Shown here in pieces: positions 9,086-18,764 of a DNA stretch of 64,000 nt (position 1 is its first letter; every line of letters starts with the position of its first letter). The notes under the pieces are model-generated. The model was not told the origin of the DNA. It did no database searches and saw nothing but the letters and a program-made list of their open reading frames with translations. The DNA comes from an uncultured Clostridia bacterium (GTDB lineage Bacteria; Bacillota; Clostridia; TANB77; CAG-508), in the NCBI GenBank assembly GCA_934129785.1, contig CAKOWW010000004.1, positions 36,103-100,102 on the forward strand. Reading direction: 5' to 3'. The position numbers and the translations under genes were made by a program.

Positions 9086-12000
9086 TTAAATTTTTAAGCT
9101 TTTCCCTAAATATACTGAATAAATATATTTTTTTGATACTTTCTTTTTTGTTGCCAGTTCCAAAGCCCTTTGATAAAGTTCTAACTGTTTCTCATATTTT
9201 TTAATCAATTCATTTTCATTACTTTTTTCAACATAATCAGTTTTATAATCAACCAAAACAAGTTCATCATTTTCATTTATATAATACAAATCTATAATTC
9301 CCTGTACTAAAATTTCACTTTCAGTATCTTCATTATAAATTTCACTTGCTGGTATGTTAATATAAAATGGTCTTTCTTTATATAATTCTTTTGCATTTTT
9401 GCATTCCTTATAAATTTTCGACTTAGTAAACTCTAGTATTTTATATGGATTAATATTGTCTAATTCATTTTGACTTATTATCTTTCTTTCACATAGTGTT
9501 TGTAAAAAGTTTTTGATTTTCTCTAAGTCATATTCTTGTTTATAATCTAGCTTTTGCAGGCATAGATGGATTAAAGTTCCTTTTTGTGCTCCTGTTAGTT
9601 TTTCATCTTTTTCTTCATTTATAAATGCTGGTTCTGGCAATTCTATTGTTTCATCTTTACTAATTGCGCCCTCTTTTTCTAATTTCATTTGTTTCAGATT
9701 TGTAACAGATGTTTTTGTAGGAATTGTTGTTTCTAATTGATATTTATATTTTTGATTCATTTCTTTTTCTAGTTTCTCTAAGTCTGATTTTCCAGTAGTT
9801 TTACCTTCAAAGACTTTTAAAATGTCAACTTCTTCCCTATTTTCCTTTTTAGTTTCTTCTAAAATTTTTTTCTTTGAATACACTTTCAAATCAATTTTTT
9901 GTGCATTTTTTCTTTCATATTCATATACTAACATTATCCAATCCAAGTATTTTTTATATTTTTTTACTAAAATAGGATTTATTTTATTTATGTTTTTTTC
10001 ATATCGCTCTACTTGTTCTGCAATTTTTTGATGTTCTTTTTCATAATCATTTGAAATTCCTGTTATTATTAACTTTTCTTTTGCTCTTGTTAAAGCAACA
10101 TATAATACTCTCATTTCTTCTGATAAGGTTTCCATATGTATTTTGTTTCTTATTGCTAATTTAGATAATGTATCATATTGAATTTGTTTATCATAATCTA
10201 TATATTTTACACCTATTCCCATTTCTTGATGTAATAATACATTTTGGTTTAAGTCCATCAAATTAAATTGTTTTCCAGTGCTTGATAAAAATACAACCGG
10301 GAACTCTAATCCTTTACTTTTATGAATACTCATAATTCTTATAACATTGTCATTTTCACCTATTAGCTTAGCAGATCCCATATCACCACTACTAAGTTTT
10401 AGTTTGTCTATAAAATTTATAAAATTATATAATCCTTTAAAATTCGAACTTTCATATTGCCTTGCTTTTTGGAAAAGCATCTTTAGGTTTGCTTGTCTTA
10501 ATTCTCCATTTGTCATCAAACCAACATAATTATAAAATCCTGTATCACTATAAAGTTTCCAAATGAACTCATCTAAAGCCAAATATTCTTGTTCTTCCCT
10601 CCAAGAGTCTAGTTTTTTTAGAAAGTTTTGTATCTTCTCTTTTAGATTTTGCTCAACTCCAACTACTGCTTTTTGCATACATGTATAGAAATTTTCATAT
10701 GGTGAAGCTAACCTTATTTGAACTAGTTCATCATCTGTAAACCCACCTACAAATGACCTTAGTACCGTAACTAGCGGAATATCTTGTATTGGATTATCTA
10801 TAATTTTTAATAAACACATTATTGTTTGAATTTCTATTGAGTCTAAATATTCTTGCGAACTATCTGAAAATACTGGCATTTCTAAGTTTAATATTTCTTG
10901 TTCATATATAGGTGCAGTAGTTGCTGTTGACCTTAATAGAACTACTATATCTTTATATTCAATATCTCTATATTTTTCTTTTTTTCTATCCCAAACAGGA
11001 AATTTGCTTTCAATTAGTTTTTTTATTTTGTTTGCAACAAATCTTGCTTCAAGTTCTATATTTTCAACTCTTTCTTCTTCCTGTTCTTCTTGTTCTATTT
11101 CTTCTGTTTCATCTTGTTCTTTCAAATCTATAATGTTTATTTCTGTATCTAAATTTTGCCCAACATCTGAATAGCTTGCACCTAAATTTAAGTATTCATC
11201 TTGGTTATATTCTATATCTCCTAAAATGTTACTCATAATATCTTGGAAAATTAGATTTGTAAAATCAAGTACATTTTCTCTACTTCTGAAGTTCTTAAAT
11301 AATTGAATTTTCAAGTTGTCATCTTTGGCTTTTGTTTCCTTGCTTTTATATGTGTTATACTTATCTAAAAATAGCTCTGGCATTGCTTGTCTAAATTTGT
11401 ATATGCTTTGTTTTACATCTCCAACCATAAATATGTTGTTGTTTCTTGATACTGCCTTTAAAATGTATTCTTGTACCAAATTGCTGTCTTGATATTCATC
11501 TATTGCTATTTCTTCGTATTTTTCTTGATATCTTTTGGCTACTTGTGATGGTTTTATCTTTCCATTTTCTTCTTTTAATAAAATATCGAGAGCAAAATGT
11601 TCTATATCGGTAAAATCCACTATATTTTTATCTCTTTTTCTTTTTGAAAATTCTTTTCCAAACTCTAAAATAATTTCTTCTAGTTTTACCAATATTCCAT
11701 ACATGTCGTAAATGTCTTGGTTAGCTTGTTTTGAGTCACAAAATAGTATTTTGTCTAATACTTTGGTTAGCTTTTTCTTTACATCATCTCTTATTATTTT
11801 TGCCTCATCTTTTTTAGGTGATTCTACTTTTTGTCTTGGCCATATAACAAATTTGAAGTCTTGATTTATTGTATATGCCTTGTCCCAGCTGTGTAAATTA
11901 TTTTTTAGTCCTTGCATTATGTCTATATCATTTCTAATTGTTTGATAAAATTTTTCTAATTCACTATCATAGCTCAATTGTTTTGCTACTTCTTCTAGCG

Positions 12001-12695
12001 AAGTTATTCCATCTATTAATTCTTCCTCTACTTCTTTTAATAGTTCTTCTCCCCATTTAGTTTTGGCAAAGTCTTCTTCTAATTTTCCTTGTAAATTAAA
12101 CATTTCTATTTTTTCGTTTAACCATTTTTCTGGAAATGGACTGCTTCCTATATATGTATAGATTTTTAATATTAAATCTTTTAATGGTGTATCATCTCTA
12201 TAGCTTGTATATGTGTTTATTAATTTAATAAAATTTTCATTTTCTTCTTCATATTTTTTTTCAAAAATGTCTTCTATTACTTCTTGTTTTAAGAGTTCTA
12301 TTTCTGTTGTATCAGCAATTCTGAAGTTTGGAGATATGTTTTCTAGCTCATAAAAATTATTTCTTACTACTTCTAAGCAAAATGAATCTATTGTACAAAT
12401 ACTTGCTTTATTAAGTAATGTTATTTGCCTTTGTAAATGCTCATTTTCTAAATCTTCATCTAACTTTTTGTATATTGCATCTAAGACTCTTTCTCTCATT
12501 TCAGATGCTGCAGCATTTGTAAATGTTACAACTAATAGTTTGTCTATGTCTATTTTTTCATTTATTATTTTGTTTATTATTCTTTCTACTAATACTGCGG
12601 TTTTTCCACTTCCGTGCTGCGGCTGCTACTAGTATGTTTGAGCCTTTTTCATATATTGCATCTTGTTGTTCTTTTGTCCATTTTACATTACTCAT
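9086..12695 (-). CDS. addA: AddA helicase-nuclease subunit, needs +1 shift at CGG
   Basis: AddA is the UvrD-like helicase and nuclease subunit of AddAB, which processes double-strand breaks for recombination. The start at 12695 has AAGGAG upstream and begins MSNVKWTKEQQDAIYEKG, the family start. After LVAAAA the zero frame reads CGG (12612-12614) and stops soon after. Skipping the C gives GSGKTAVLVERII, the exact Walker A motif, then 1175 residues with DEYQDSN, the helicase motifs and the C-terminal nuclease motif VDYKTDY. Total 1202 residues, normal for AddA. No addB lies beside it, which is unusual since the two are often adjacent. Without the shift the protein would lack its ATP-binding loop. 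Confidence 0.93.
12611..12614 (-). other. CGGA +1 recoding site in addA (Walker A glycine)
   Basis: The minus strand reads GCA GCC GCA GCA CGG AAG TGG AAA. Dropping the C gives AAAA-GSGKT, where the glycine is a near-invariant residue of the ATP-binding loop. Confidence 0.85.
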
Positions 12696-12755
12696 TTTGA
12701 TTTCTCCTTTTTTATTTCTTTTGTTATTTTATCATTTTATTATTTAAAATGTCAA

Positions 12756-12787
12756 AAGAAAAGAAGGAGAAATTTCCCCCTTCTTTC
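12756..12787 (-). terminator. Terminator after the first paralogous unknown gene
   Basis: The minus strand carries GAAGGGGGAAATTTCTCCTTC, a stem of about nine pairs, followed by TTTTCTTTT. It lies directly after the stop at 12788 and before addA. Confidence 0.75.
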
Positions 12788-13360
12788 TTATTCTTTTACA
12801 TCCTTTGGTTCCTTTGGTTCCTTTAGATCCATGATGAATGCAAATTCATCGTAACCTTCGTTCCTTAATATTTTAGAATATTTTTCGTTCAGTACATCCA
12901 TAACTTCTTTTGCTTTTGGACAAAATGGTCTTTCAGTTTCGAAGCCAAGATTTTCCTTGTTACCATCGAATACCGCTGACAAAGGTTCCAATACTAAAAC
13001 TAACTCACCAATCTGGTCATATGTCAATTCTTCGCATGTATTACTATCGCAAAGTAATTCAATAATATGATTAGTTAACCTAGCTCTAAACACTAGCATG
13101 AGTTCTTTAATATCAATTCCTTCAGGCAAAAAAACTTTACCTCCTGTTACGCTATAATGAATTTCTTTCCATTCCCTATCAGATGTAATCTCTTTATCAA
13201 AATTGTCCTGAGACCCTTGCATTTTCCAATAAGGATCTTGAATTTTTTCTGGAAATAACCCTGGATCCGTTATTTTCATTGTTGCCACTTTTACGCTACG
13301 TGACACTATTTTTTGAAATTCAGGACTTCCAATTCCGATTTTTTCTTCTGTTTGCATCAT
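12788..13360 (-). CDS. Unknown protein, paralogue of the next gene (copy A)
   Basis: I do not recognise the family. The 190-residue soluble protein is paralogous to the product of 13592-14143. Both share a C-terminal block of the form L-T/S-x-x-x-I-G-x-L-x-L-x-L-E, then P-x-x-K-x-V and EKY, with about 65 residues alignable by eye (here LTYDQIGELVLVLEP and LNEKYSKI). The tail is charged and repetitive (KEPKEPKDVKE). GC content and use of TCG, GCG and CGT codons look slightly higher than in neighbours. It has its own strong promoter and a structured leader. Function cannot be inferred; the strong single-gene promoter suggests high expression. Confidence 0.75.
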   Translation of the reverse strand: MMQTEEKIGIGSPEFQKIVSRSVKVATMKITDPGLFPEKIQDPYWKMQGSQDNFDKEITSDREWKEIHYSVTGGKVFLPEGIDIKELMLVFRARLTNHIIELLCDSNTCEELTYDQIGELVLVLEPLSAVFDGNKENLGFETERPFCPKAKEVMDVLNEKYSKILRNEGYDEFAFIMDLKEPKEPKDVKE

Positions 13361-13447
13361 ATTCTAATGTTGTTGCGATAATTATCGCAACTCTCCTTTC
13401 TGCATTTAATGCATATATATTATACATCTAAAATTAGTTATTGTCAA
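13361..13447 (-). promoter_or_regulatory. SigA promoter and hairpin leader of paralogue A
   Basis: The minus strand has TTGACA at 13442-13447, a 17-base spacer and TATAAT at 13419-13424. Near the expected start point is the perfect dyad TGCATTTAATGCA (13401-13413). AAAGGAG (13393-13399) is followed by an 18-base perfect palindrome TTGCGATAATTATCGCAA (13373-13390) and only then, 12 bases later, the ATG. A folded hairpin would bring the ribosome site to normal distance from the ATG. Confidence 0.85.
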
Positions 13448-13540
13448 TGATTATGTAAATCTTTTTGCTTTACGCTGTTATATATCATAAATAAAAAGTG
13501 TATTTCTATTTATTCAAAATAAAAAAAGAAAAAAAGAAAA

Positions 13541-13580
13541 ACTGTTGAACAAAATATTTTTATATACTTTGTTCAACAGT
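13541..13580 (-). terminator. Strong terminator after paralogue B
   Basis: The arms ACTGTTGAACAAA and TTTGTTCAACAGT form a 13-pair stem, followed on the minus strand by TTTTTCTTTTTTTC. It separates the two paralogues into independent transcripts. Confidence 0.9.
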
Positions 13581-13591
13581 CTGAGGAGAAA

Positions 13592-14143
13592 TTATTCTCC
13601 TTTTTCTTCTAGTTCTATTAACATCTCAATGAATTTTTCGTCTGAAAAATTTTTTTCCTCTTGAATTTCGAAATATTTTTCCTGAAAAAGTTTTAAAACT
13701 TTCTTTACTTTGGGCAATTGTAACTTAATACCCATATTATCTTCAAAATAATAAAAATCTGGATTTACAATTTCAAGTATAAGGCACAGCTTTCCAATTT
13801 TAGCAAGTGAAAGATTTTTTACTACAAAATCTTTTCCTAACATCTTGATAATTTTTTTATTCAATTCATTGGCATATTCGTGAAAAAATTGTTCTGAACT
13901 ATTTTCTAAACTGTGTCCGTCAATAATCTCCCAATCATCTTCTACCAGTTTAATTTCAACTGGATTTATAATGTTACTTAATAGCCAATGATTTATCATA
14001 ATTTTTTTATTATATTCATCATCATGAATCAATTCATTGACTGTTTTATCTACCAACCTTAGTTTTTCTGCCTTATCCTTTCTATATTGAGATCTTAATT
14101 CTTCTATTTCCTTCATTTCATCTGTCTTTACCTTTGTTGCCAT
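13592..14143 (-). CDS. Unknown protein, paralogue of the previous gene (copy B)
   Basis: I do not recognise the family. The 183-residue protein has a charged, probably helical N-terminal third (MATKVKTDEMKEIEELRSQ) and a C-terminal block homologous by eye to copy A (LSLAKIGKLCLILE, LPKVKKVLKLFQEKY). The ATG at 14143 is chosen although the frame is open to an ATG at 14188, because that upstream ATG overlaps the ribosome site AAAGGAG. The layout of promoter, dyad, ribosome site, hairpin and ATG matches copy A, so the duplication included the regulatory region. Confidence 0.75.
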   Translation of the reverse strand: MATKVKTDEMKEIEELRSQYRKDKAEKLRLVDKTVNELIHDDEYNKKIMINHWLLSNIINPVEIKLVEDDWEIIDGHSLENSSEQFFHEYANELNKKIIKMLGKDFVVKNLSLAKIGKLCLILEIVNPDFYYFEDNMGIKLQLPKVKKVLKLFQEKYFEIQEEKNFSDEKFIEMLIELEEKGE

Positions 14144-14230
14144 AATTTTAACTGCCACTATACTCTCTAGCGGCTCTCCTTTCTGCATCTAGTGCATATA
14201 TATTTTACATCTAAAATAAGCCGTTGTCAA
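14144..14230 (-). promoter_or_regulatory. SigA promoter and hairpin leader of paralogue B
   Basis: TTGACA at 14225-14230, a 17-base spacer and TAAAAT at 14202-14207. The dyad-like TGCATCTAGTGCA is at 14184-14196 and AAAGGAG at 14176-14182. A hairpin (GCCGCTA and TAGTGGC arms, 14154-14174, one G-U pair) lies between the ribosome site and the ATG, ten bases before it. The hairpin sequence differs from that of copy A but its position is kept. Confidence 0.82.
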
Positions 14231-14270
14231 GTATTATGTAAATTTTTCTTTTTTATTTATGCAAATCTCT

Positions 14271-16004
14271 CTATTTTATCTTTAATTCTTCCTTAATCAT
14301 ATTCCAAACTTCATCTGATTCCATATCTTTTTGCCAAGATCCAATACCAGCTAATTTATTTTCATTAACAAGTGATATTTTAGCTTTTAATGATTTAATA
14401 TCCTCAATCCAAATTTGTTTTTTATTTCCTCCGTCTGTATATTCAACATAATATTGTTTTAAATTGTCATCCCATTTTTTCTCTACCCCATTTGGAATAA
14501 TTGAGTCTAAATTTTTCATTGCCACAGTATTTTTACCAATTACTTGTCCATTTGAATTTGTTGTCCAAACTCTTGTGTAAAATGGAATTGCAAGTATTAT
14601 TTTATCCGATTTAATTTCTTCTGTTTGTAAAAATTTATTTAAACTTAATTTTACCCAGTCATATCCAGCATTTGTTCCTGGTTTTGAACTTGATATTCCA
14701 TATTCATCATACGCCATAAATACTATATAATCTGCAACATCTCCAATTACATTTCTATCAAAACACAATGACCAAGTTTCTCCGCCATCTGGGGCTGTAA
14801 CATCTACAGAAGTTACCATTCCAATTTCTTTTAATCGTGGTGTTAGTTCTATTATAAATCTTGAAAACATATCTTTATCCTCTTGTTTCATATTTTCAAA
14901 ATCAATATTTATACCATCTAACTTATATTCAACACATTTATTAACAATACTTTCAATTAACTTTTGCCTTTTTTCATAGCTATTCATTATTTCTGATGTT
15001 ATAGATAAGCTAGCACTTGCTGCCTCAGCATTTTGAACCATTGGCCATATTTTATAACCATTGTTATGTGCCCATTCTATATATGCTTTTCCACTTTGAC
15101 CTATATTTTCTTTAAGTTCTCCATCTTTGCCTAAATAAAAGAATGCTGGAGAAACTACATTAACACCATCAATTTTTGTTCCACTTCTATCGGGCGCTGT
15201 AACATATTGAGAATAATAATCCCATGTCAAATTTATTTTTCCTGATATCTGTTTTTCTTCTTCCATATTTTCGCGTACAATAAATTCATTTTCAATTTTT
15301 TTAGATTTTATATAACCTAATTTTCCATTTGCAGTTCTAATTTTTGTCCATCCTTTATCAGATGATACAACAATTACACAATCGCCTTTTTTTATTCTAT
15401 CTACTGTTTTTGCAATAAAGTTTGTTGTTGATTTTACAGATACACTAGAATTTACTATTGCTCTTTTTTGTTCTCTATCTAATGAATCCATCGTTACTAC
15501 TTTTGTGTTATCAATATTTGCTATTTCAACATTATAAACATCTGCCATTTCAGATATTGGTAAATATGTTACATTGTCTTTTTTAATTGCATGTGCATAA
15601 ATGTTTTTGTTTGATCCATTTATTTCAATTTCATTTTTTTCAAATCCTATTGTTGCAATTTTTTTCTCATATGTTGTAATAACTTTATTTATTTTTTTGT
15701 CTTCATATATGTGTTTATCAAAAAAATTCGCAATATCTGGTTCTGACAAATATATTGTTCCATTTTCAATTATTATGTTTTTTTTCAAATTTGATGTTAC
15801 ATTTTTATTATTTATAACCAAATTTGTATTCTTGTTTTTATCTAAAATTATAAAATTATTTGCAATTAAAGCTATAATTCCAAGGACTATTATTATAACT
15901 ATTGTTAAAAATGTTTTTATAATGCGTTTTTTCTTTTTTGCTATTTCTTCTGCTGTAAGTCTTTTCTTCGGTTCTTTTCTTGATATTCTTTTTCCTTTTT
16001 TCAT
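14271..16004 (-). CDS. Surface glycoside hydrolase family 18 protein with SH3 domain
   Basis: A 577-residue membrane-anchored exported protein. Residues 1-27 are basic, 28-52 form a membrane helix, about 60-175 resemble the copper-amine-oxidase N-terminal (stalk) domain common in Clostridia, about 190-240 form a bacterial SH3 domain (KGDCVIVVSSDKGWTKIRTA) and about 255-577 a GH18 domain. The GH18 active site DGINIDFE has the DxxDxDxE-type pattern with its catalytic Glu. Related proteins act on peptidoglycan or spore cortex sugars; the substrate here is inferred. It is a single gene after the paralogue pair. Confidence 0.85.
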   Translation of the reverse strand: MKKGKRISRKEPKKRLTAEEIAKKKKRIIKTFLTIVIIIVLGIIALIANNFIILDKNKNTNLVINNKNVTSNLKKNIIIENGTIYLSEPDIANFFDKHIYEDKKINKVITTYEKKIATIGFEKNEIEINGSNKNIYAHAIKKDNVTYLPISEMADVYNVEIANIDNTKVVTMDSLDREQKRAIVNSSVSVKSTTNFIAKTVDRIKKGDCVIVVSSDKGWTKIRTANGKLGYIKSKKIENEFIVRENMEEEKQISGKINLTWDYYSQYVTAPDRSGTKIDGVNVVSPAFFYLGKDGELKENIGQSGKAYIEWAHNNGYKIWPMVQNAEAASASLSITSEIMNSYEKRQKLIESIVNKCVEYKLDGINIDFENMKQEDKDMFSRFIIELTPRLKEIGMVTSVDVTAPDGGETWSLCFDRNVIGDVADYIVFMAYDEYGISSSKPGTNAGYDWVKLSLNKFLQTEEIKSDKIILAIPFYTRVWTTNSNGQVIGKNTVAMKNLDSIIPNGVEKKWDDNLKQYYVEYTDGGNKKQIWIEDIKSLKAKISLVNENKLAGIGSWQKDMESDEVWNMIKEELKIK

Positions 16005-16086
16005 TATATTTCAAAACTCCTTTGTACTTTTTTTAAACTATATCATAAAAACCTAATTTCTAAAAGTCATTTAAGAAAATTTGTGC

Positions 16087-16161
16087 AAAAAAAATCAATA
16101 TACAATTGTAATAGTAGCTTACAAATAATTTAGCTTTTCATTACATTATATATTGATTTTG
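16087..16161 (-). terminator. Extended hairpin terminator after the metal ATPase gene
   Basis: On the minus strand AAAATCAATATATAATGTAAT pairs with an imperfect complement ending GTATATTGATTTTTTTT, with a long loop. It lies just after the stop of the P-type ATPase gene. Confidence 0.65.
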
Positions 16162-16165
16162 TTTT

Positions 16166-18244
16166 TTATTTTAATATTCTAAGTGTATTTACAATTGTTA
16201 TTAAAGTTGTTCCAACATCGGCAAAAACTGCTTCCCACATATCTGCAATTCCAAATAAACTAAGTAATAGTATTAAAATTTTAACTCCTATTGAAAACAT
16301 TAAGTTTTGTTTTATAATTCTATTAGTTTGTTTAGAAATATTGATAGCTTCAACTATTTTTTCTAATTCATCTGTCATTATAACCATATCAGATGCTTCA
16401 ATTGCTGAGCTTGAACCAATTCCACCCATTGATATTCCTATATCACTTCTTGCTAAAACTGGGCTATCATTTATTCCATCTCCAACATATGCAACTTTTT
16501 TACTTGTTTTGTTTGAATTTAACACTTTTTCTAGTTCACGGTATTTATCTTGTGGCAACATTTCAGATTTTACTTCATCTATTTTTACTTCATTAGCTAT
16601 AACTTCTGCTATTTCTTTTTTATCACCTGTGAACATTTTTGTTTTTATTCCATATTGTTTTAATTGTTGAATTGTTGTTTTTGCGTCTTTTTTAATTTCA
16701 TCTGTAATTAAGATATTTGCCAATATCTCATTATCTATTTTTAAATACAATGTTGTTCCATATTCATTTTTTACTTGCTCTTTGTACTCTACAAAATTTG
16801 CATTTCCAATTATCACTTGTTTTTCGTCATATTTATATTGTAATCCCTTGCCAGATACTTCTTCAAATTCTTTAACTTTGCTAGTATCAGGTTTTTCATT
16901 TACTTCTTTTAATATTGATTTTGCAATTGGATGATTTGAAAAACTCTCTCCCATTGCAAAGTAATTCATTATTTCTTCTTTACTATAATTGTTATTTAAA
17001 ATATTAATTTTACTTACTTTGAAATTTCCTGTTGTTATTGTTCCTGTTTTGTCAAAAATTATTTGTGAAATATCTTTTATTCCATCTAAATAGTCGCTTC
17101 CTTTTATTAAAATTCCTTTTTTAGATGCTTTGCCTATTCCACTAAAGTAGCTAAGTGGTACTGATATTGCTATTGAACATGGACAAGATATTACTAAAAA
17201 TATTAATGCTTTGTATATGCTTTCCATATATGTTGTACCTTTTACAACTAAAGGCATAAACACTGCTACTAGTAATGCTAACCCTAGCACTATTGGAGTA
17301 TATATTTTAGCTGTTTTTGCAACAAATGTTTCTGTTTTTGCTTTTTTATCTGTTGCATTTTCAACTAGATTAAGTATTTGGCTAACTGTACTGTTTTCAT
17401 ATGTTTTAGTTGTTTGAATTTCTAATATTCCCTGTACATTTATTCCTCCAGATAATACTTTTGAGTTTTCTTTTACTTTTATTAATTTGCTTTCTCCTGT
17501 TAATGCCGAATTATCTATTTCTGCTTCACCACTTTTTACAATTCCATCTAATGGTATTTTTTCTCCGGTTTTAACTAAAATTGTGCTTCCGATTTCTACT
17601 TCTTCAGGAGAAACTTTTTTCGTTTCTTCTCCTAGCTTTAAATTAGCATATTCTGGTTTTATATTCATAAGCTCTGATATTGATTTACGAGTTTTTCCTA
17701 TAGCTTTTGCTTCTAAGATTTTTCCAATCTCATATAAAGCAATAACCATTACCCCTTCCATCATTTTTCCTACTAAACAAGCACCTATTACTGAAATTGT
17801 TATTAATGTATTTTCATCTAATACTTTATTTTTAAATACTTGTTTCCAGCCTTTTACTGCAGTTTTATATAACAATATAGTTACTGATACAATTGTAAAT
17901 ATTGTCATTGCTAATTTGCCTAAATTTAAATACATTCCTAAGAAATATATAGCTACTCCAATTATTAATCTATATATATCACTATTATTTCTCGAATTTT
18001 CTTCATGCTCATCTTTAATTTCATTCTCATATACTAATACATCTGGTTCTAAAGATTGAACTATTTTTGTTATTTCCTCTTTTGGCTCTTTTTTTTCTGT
18101 TTTAAATGATAATTTTGATGTTGAAAAGTTTACTGTTACATCATTATATCCTTCTGTTTGAGCAATTTTATCCTCTATTTTTTTTGCACAATTTGCGCAG
18201 TCTAATCCTTCTAATGTATACCTATAATTCCTCAATATGTTCAC
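16166..18244 (-). CDS. Heavy-metal P1B-type ATPase (Zn/Cd/Pb efflux, CadA-like)
   Basis: A membrane pump that uses ATP to export soft metal ions. Visible in order: an N-terminal metal-binding domain with GLDCANC (about 13-19), membrane helices, the SCPCS metal-translocating motif in helix 6, the phosphorylation site DKTGTIT, the HP motif in FSNHPIAKS, and GDGINDSP. The CPC motif and HP dipeptide define the P1B class; with an adjacent CadC/SmtB-type repressor, Zn/Cd/Pb is more likely than copper. Length is 692 residues. The start is taken as GTG at 18244, overlapping the end of arsR by 23 bases, which indicates translational coupling; a TTG nine bases later is an alternative. Confidence 0.92.
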   Translation of the reverse strand: MNILRNYRYTLEGLDCANCAKKIEDKIAQTEGYNDVTVNFSTSKLSFKTEKKEPKEEITKIVQSLEPDVLVYENEIKDEHEENSRNNSDIYRLIIGVAIYFLGMYLNLGKLAMTIFTIVSVTILLYKTAVKGWKQVFKNKVLDENTLITISVIGACLVGKMMEGVMVIALYEIGKILEAKAIGKTRKSISELMNIKPEYANLKLGEETKKVSPEEVEIGSTILVKTGEKIPLDGIVKSGEAEIDNSALTGESKLIKVKENSKVLSGGINVQGILEIQTTKTYENSTVSQILNLVENATDKKAKTETFVAKTAKIYTPIVLGLALLVAVFMPLVVKGTTYMESIYKALIFLVISCPCSIAISVPLSYFSGIGKASKKGILIKGSDYLDGIKDISQIIFDKTGTITTGNFKVSKINILNNNYSKEEIMNYFAMGESFSNHPIAKSILKEVNEKPDTSKVKEFEEVSGKGLQYKYDEKQVIIGNANFVEYKEQVKNEYGTTLYLKIDNEILANILITDEIKKDAKTTIQQLKQYGIKTKMFTGDKKEIAEVIANEVKIDEVKSEMLPQDKYRELEKVLNSNKTSKKVAYVGDGINDSPVLARSDIGISMGGIGSSSAIEASDMVIMTDELEKIVEAINISKQTNRIIKQNLMFSIGVKILILLLSLFGIADMWEAVFADVGTTLITIVNTLRILK

Positions 18245-18575
18245 GACCTTTCTTTACTATTTGTGATATGTGTTCATCATCTAAACTATAATAAACTACT
18301 TTTCCGTCTTTTCTAAATTTCACTAATTTTGATTGCTTTAAAATTCTTAGTTGATGTGATATTGCTGATTGTGTTGTTTTCACTATATTTGCCATGTCAC
18401 ATACACATAGTTCATTTTCCATTAATGCAAAAATTATTTTCATTCTTGTTGAGTCTGCAAAAACTTTAAATAATTCTGCCAAGTCATATATTAAGCCATC
18501 TTCTGGCATTTTTTGTTTTACCTTTTTTACTGTTTCTTTATGGATTACAGTATTTTCACACATTCCTTCTTCCAT
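18222..18575 (-). CDS. ArsR/SmtB-family metal-sensing repressor
   Basis: A 117-residue winged-helix repressor, most likely controlling itself and the metal ATPase gene that overlaps its 3' end. The ELCVCD motif gives the paired cysteines of the alpha-3 metal site, and an N-terminal cysteine (MEEGMCEN) could complete a CadC-like site. The recognition helix TTQSAISHQLRILKQ is typical. The ATG at 18575 has AAAAGGAG upstream and is preferred over one at 18611. Known members leave DNA when metal binds, which would derepress the pump. Confidence 0.9.
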   Translation of the reverse strand: MEEGMCENTVIHKETVKKVKQKMPEDGLIYDLAELFKVFADSTRMKIIFALMENELCVCDMANIVKTTQSAISHQLRILKQSKLVKFRKDGKVVYYSLDDEHISQIVKKGREHIEEL

Positions 18576-18728
18576 AATTTTCTCCTTTTCTTTATATGAA
18601 TAATTGTTCATATGTTTATACTATGCTTATTTTTTTATTTTGTCAATACTTTTTTTATTTATTTTTTTAATCTATGTAATTAGCTATATTTCCAAGTTTT
18701 CAGGATTAATCCAATTTGCTTTTCAAAT

Positions 18729-18757
18729 TTGCAATATAACATTATTGGTTGTATAAT
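18729..18757 (+). promoter_or_regulatory. Promoter abutting the sua5 start codon
   Basis: TTGCAA at 18729-18734, a 17-base spacer and TATAAT at 18752-18757. The expected start point falls at or next to the ATG at 18765, and no ribosome site is present, so the message is probably leaderless. Confidence 0.7.
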
Positions 18758-18764
18758 AATAGCT

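Noticed and set aside
12961..12980. In-frame CGG in paralogue A (around TCAGCGGTA)
   Set aside because: The codons are TCA GCG GTA (S A V), so CGG spans a codon border.
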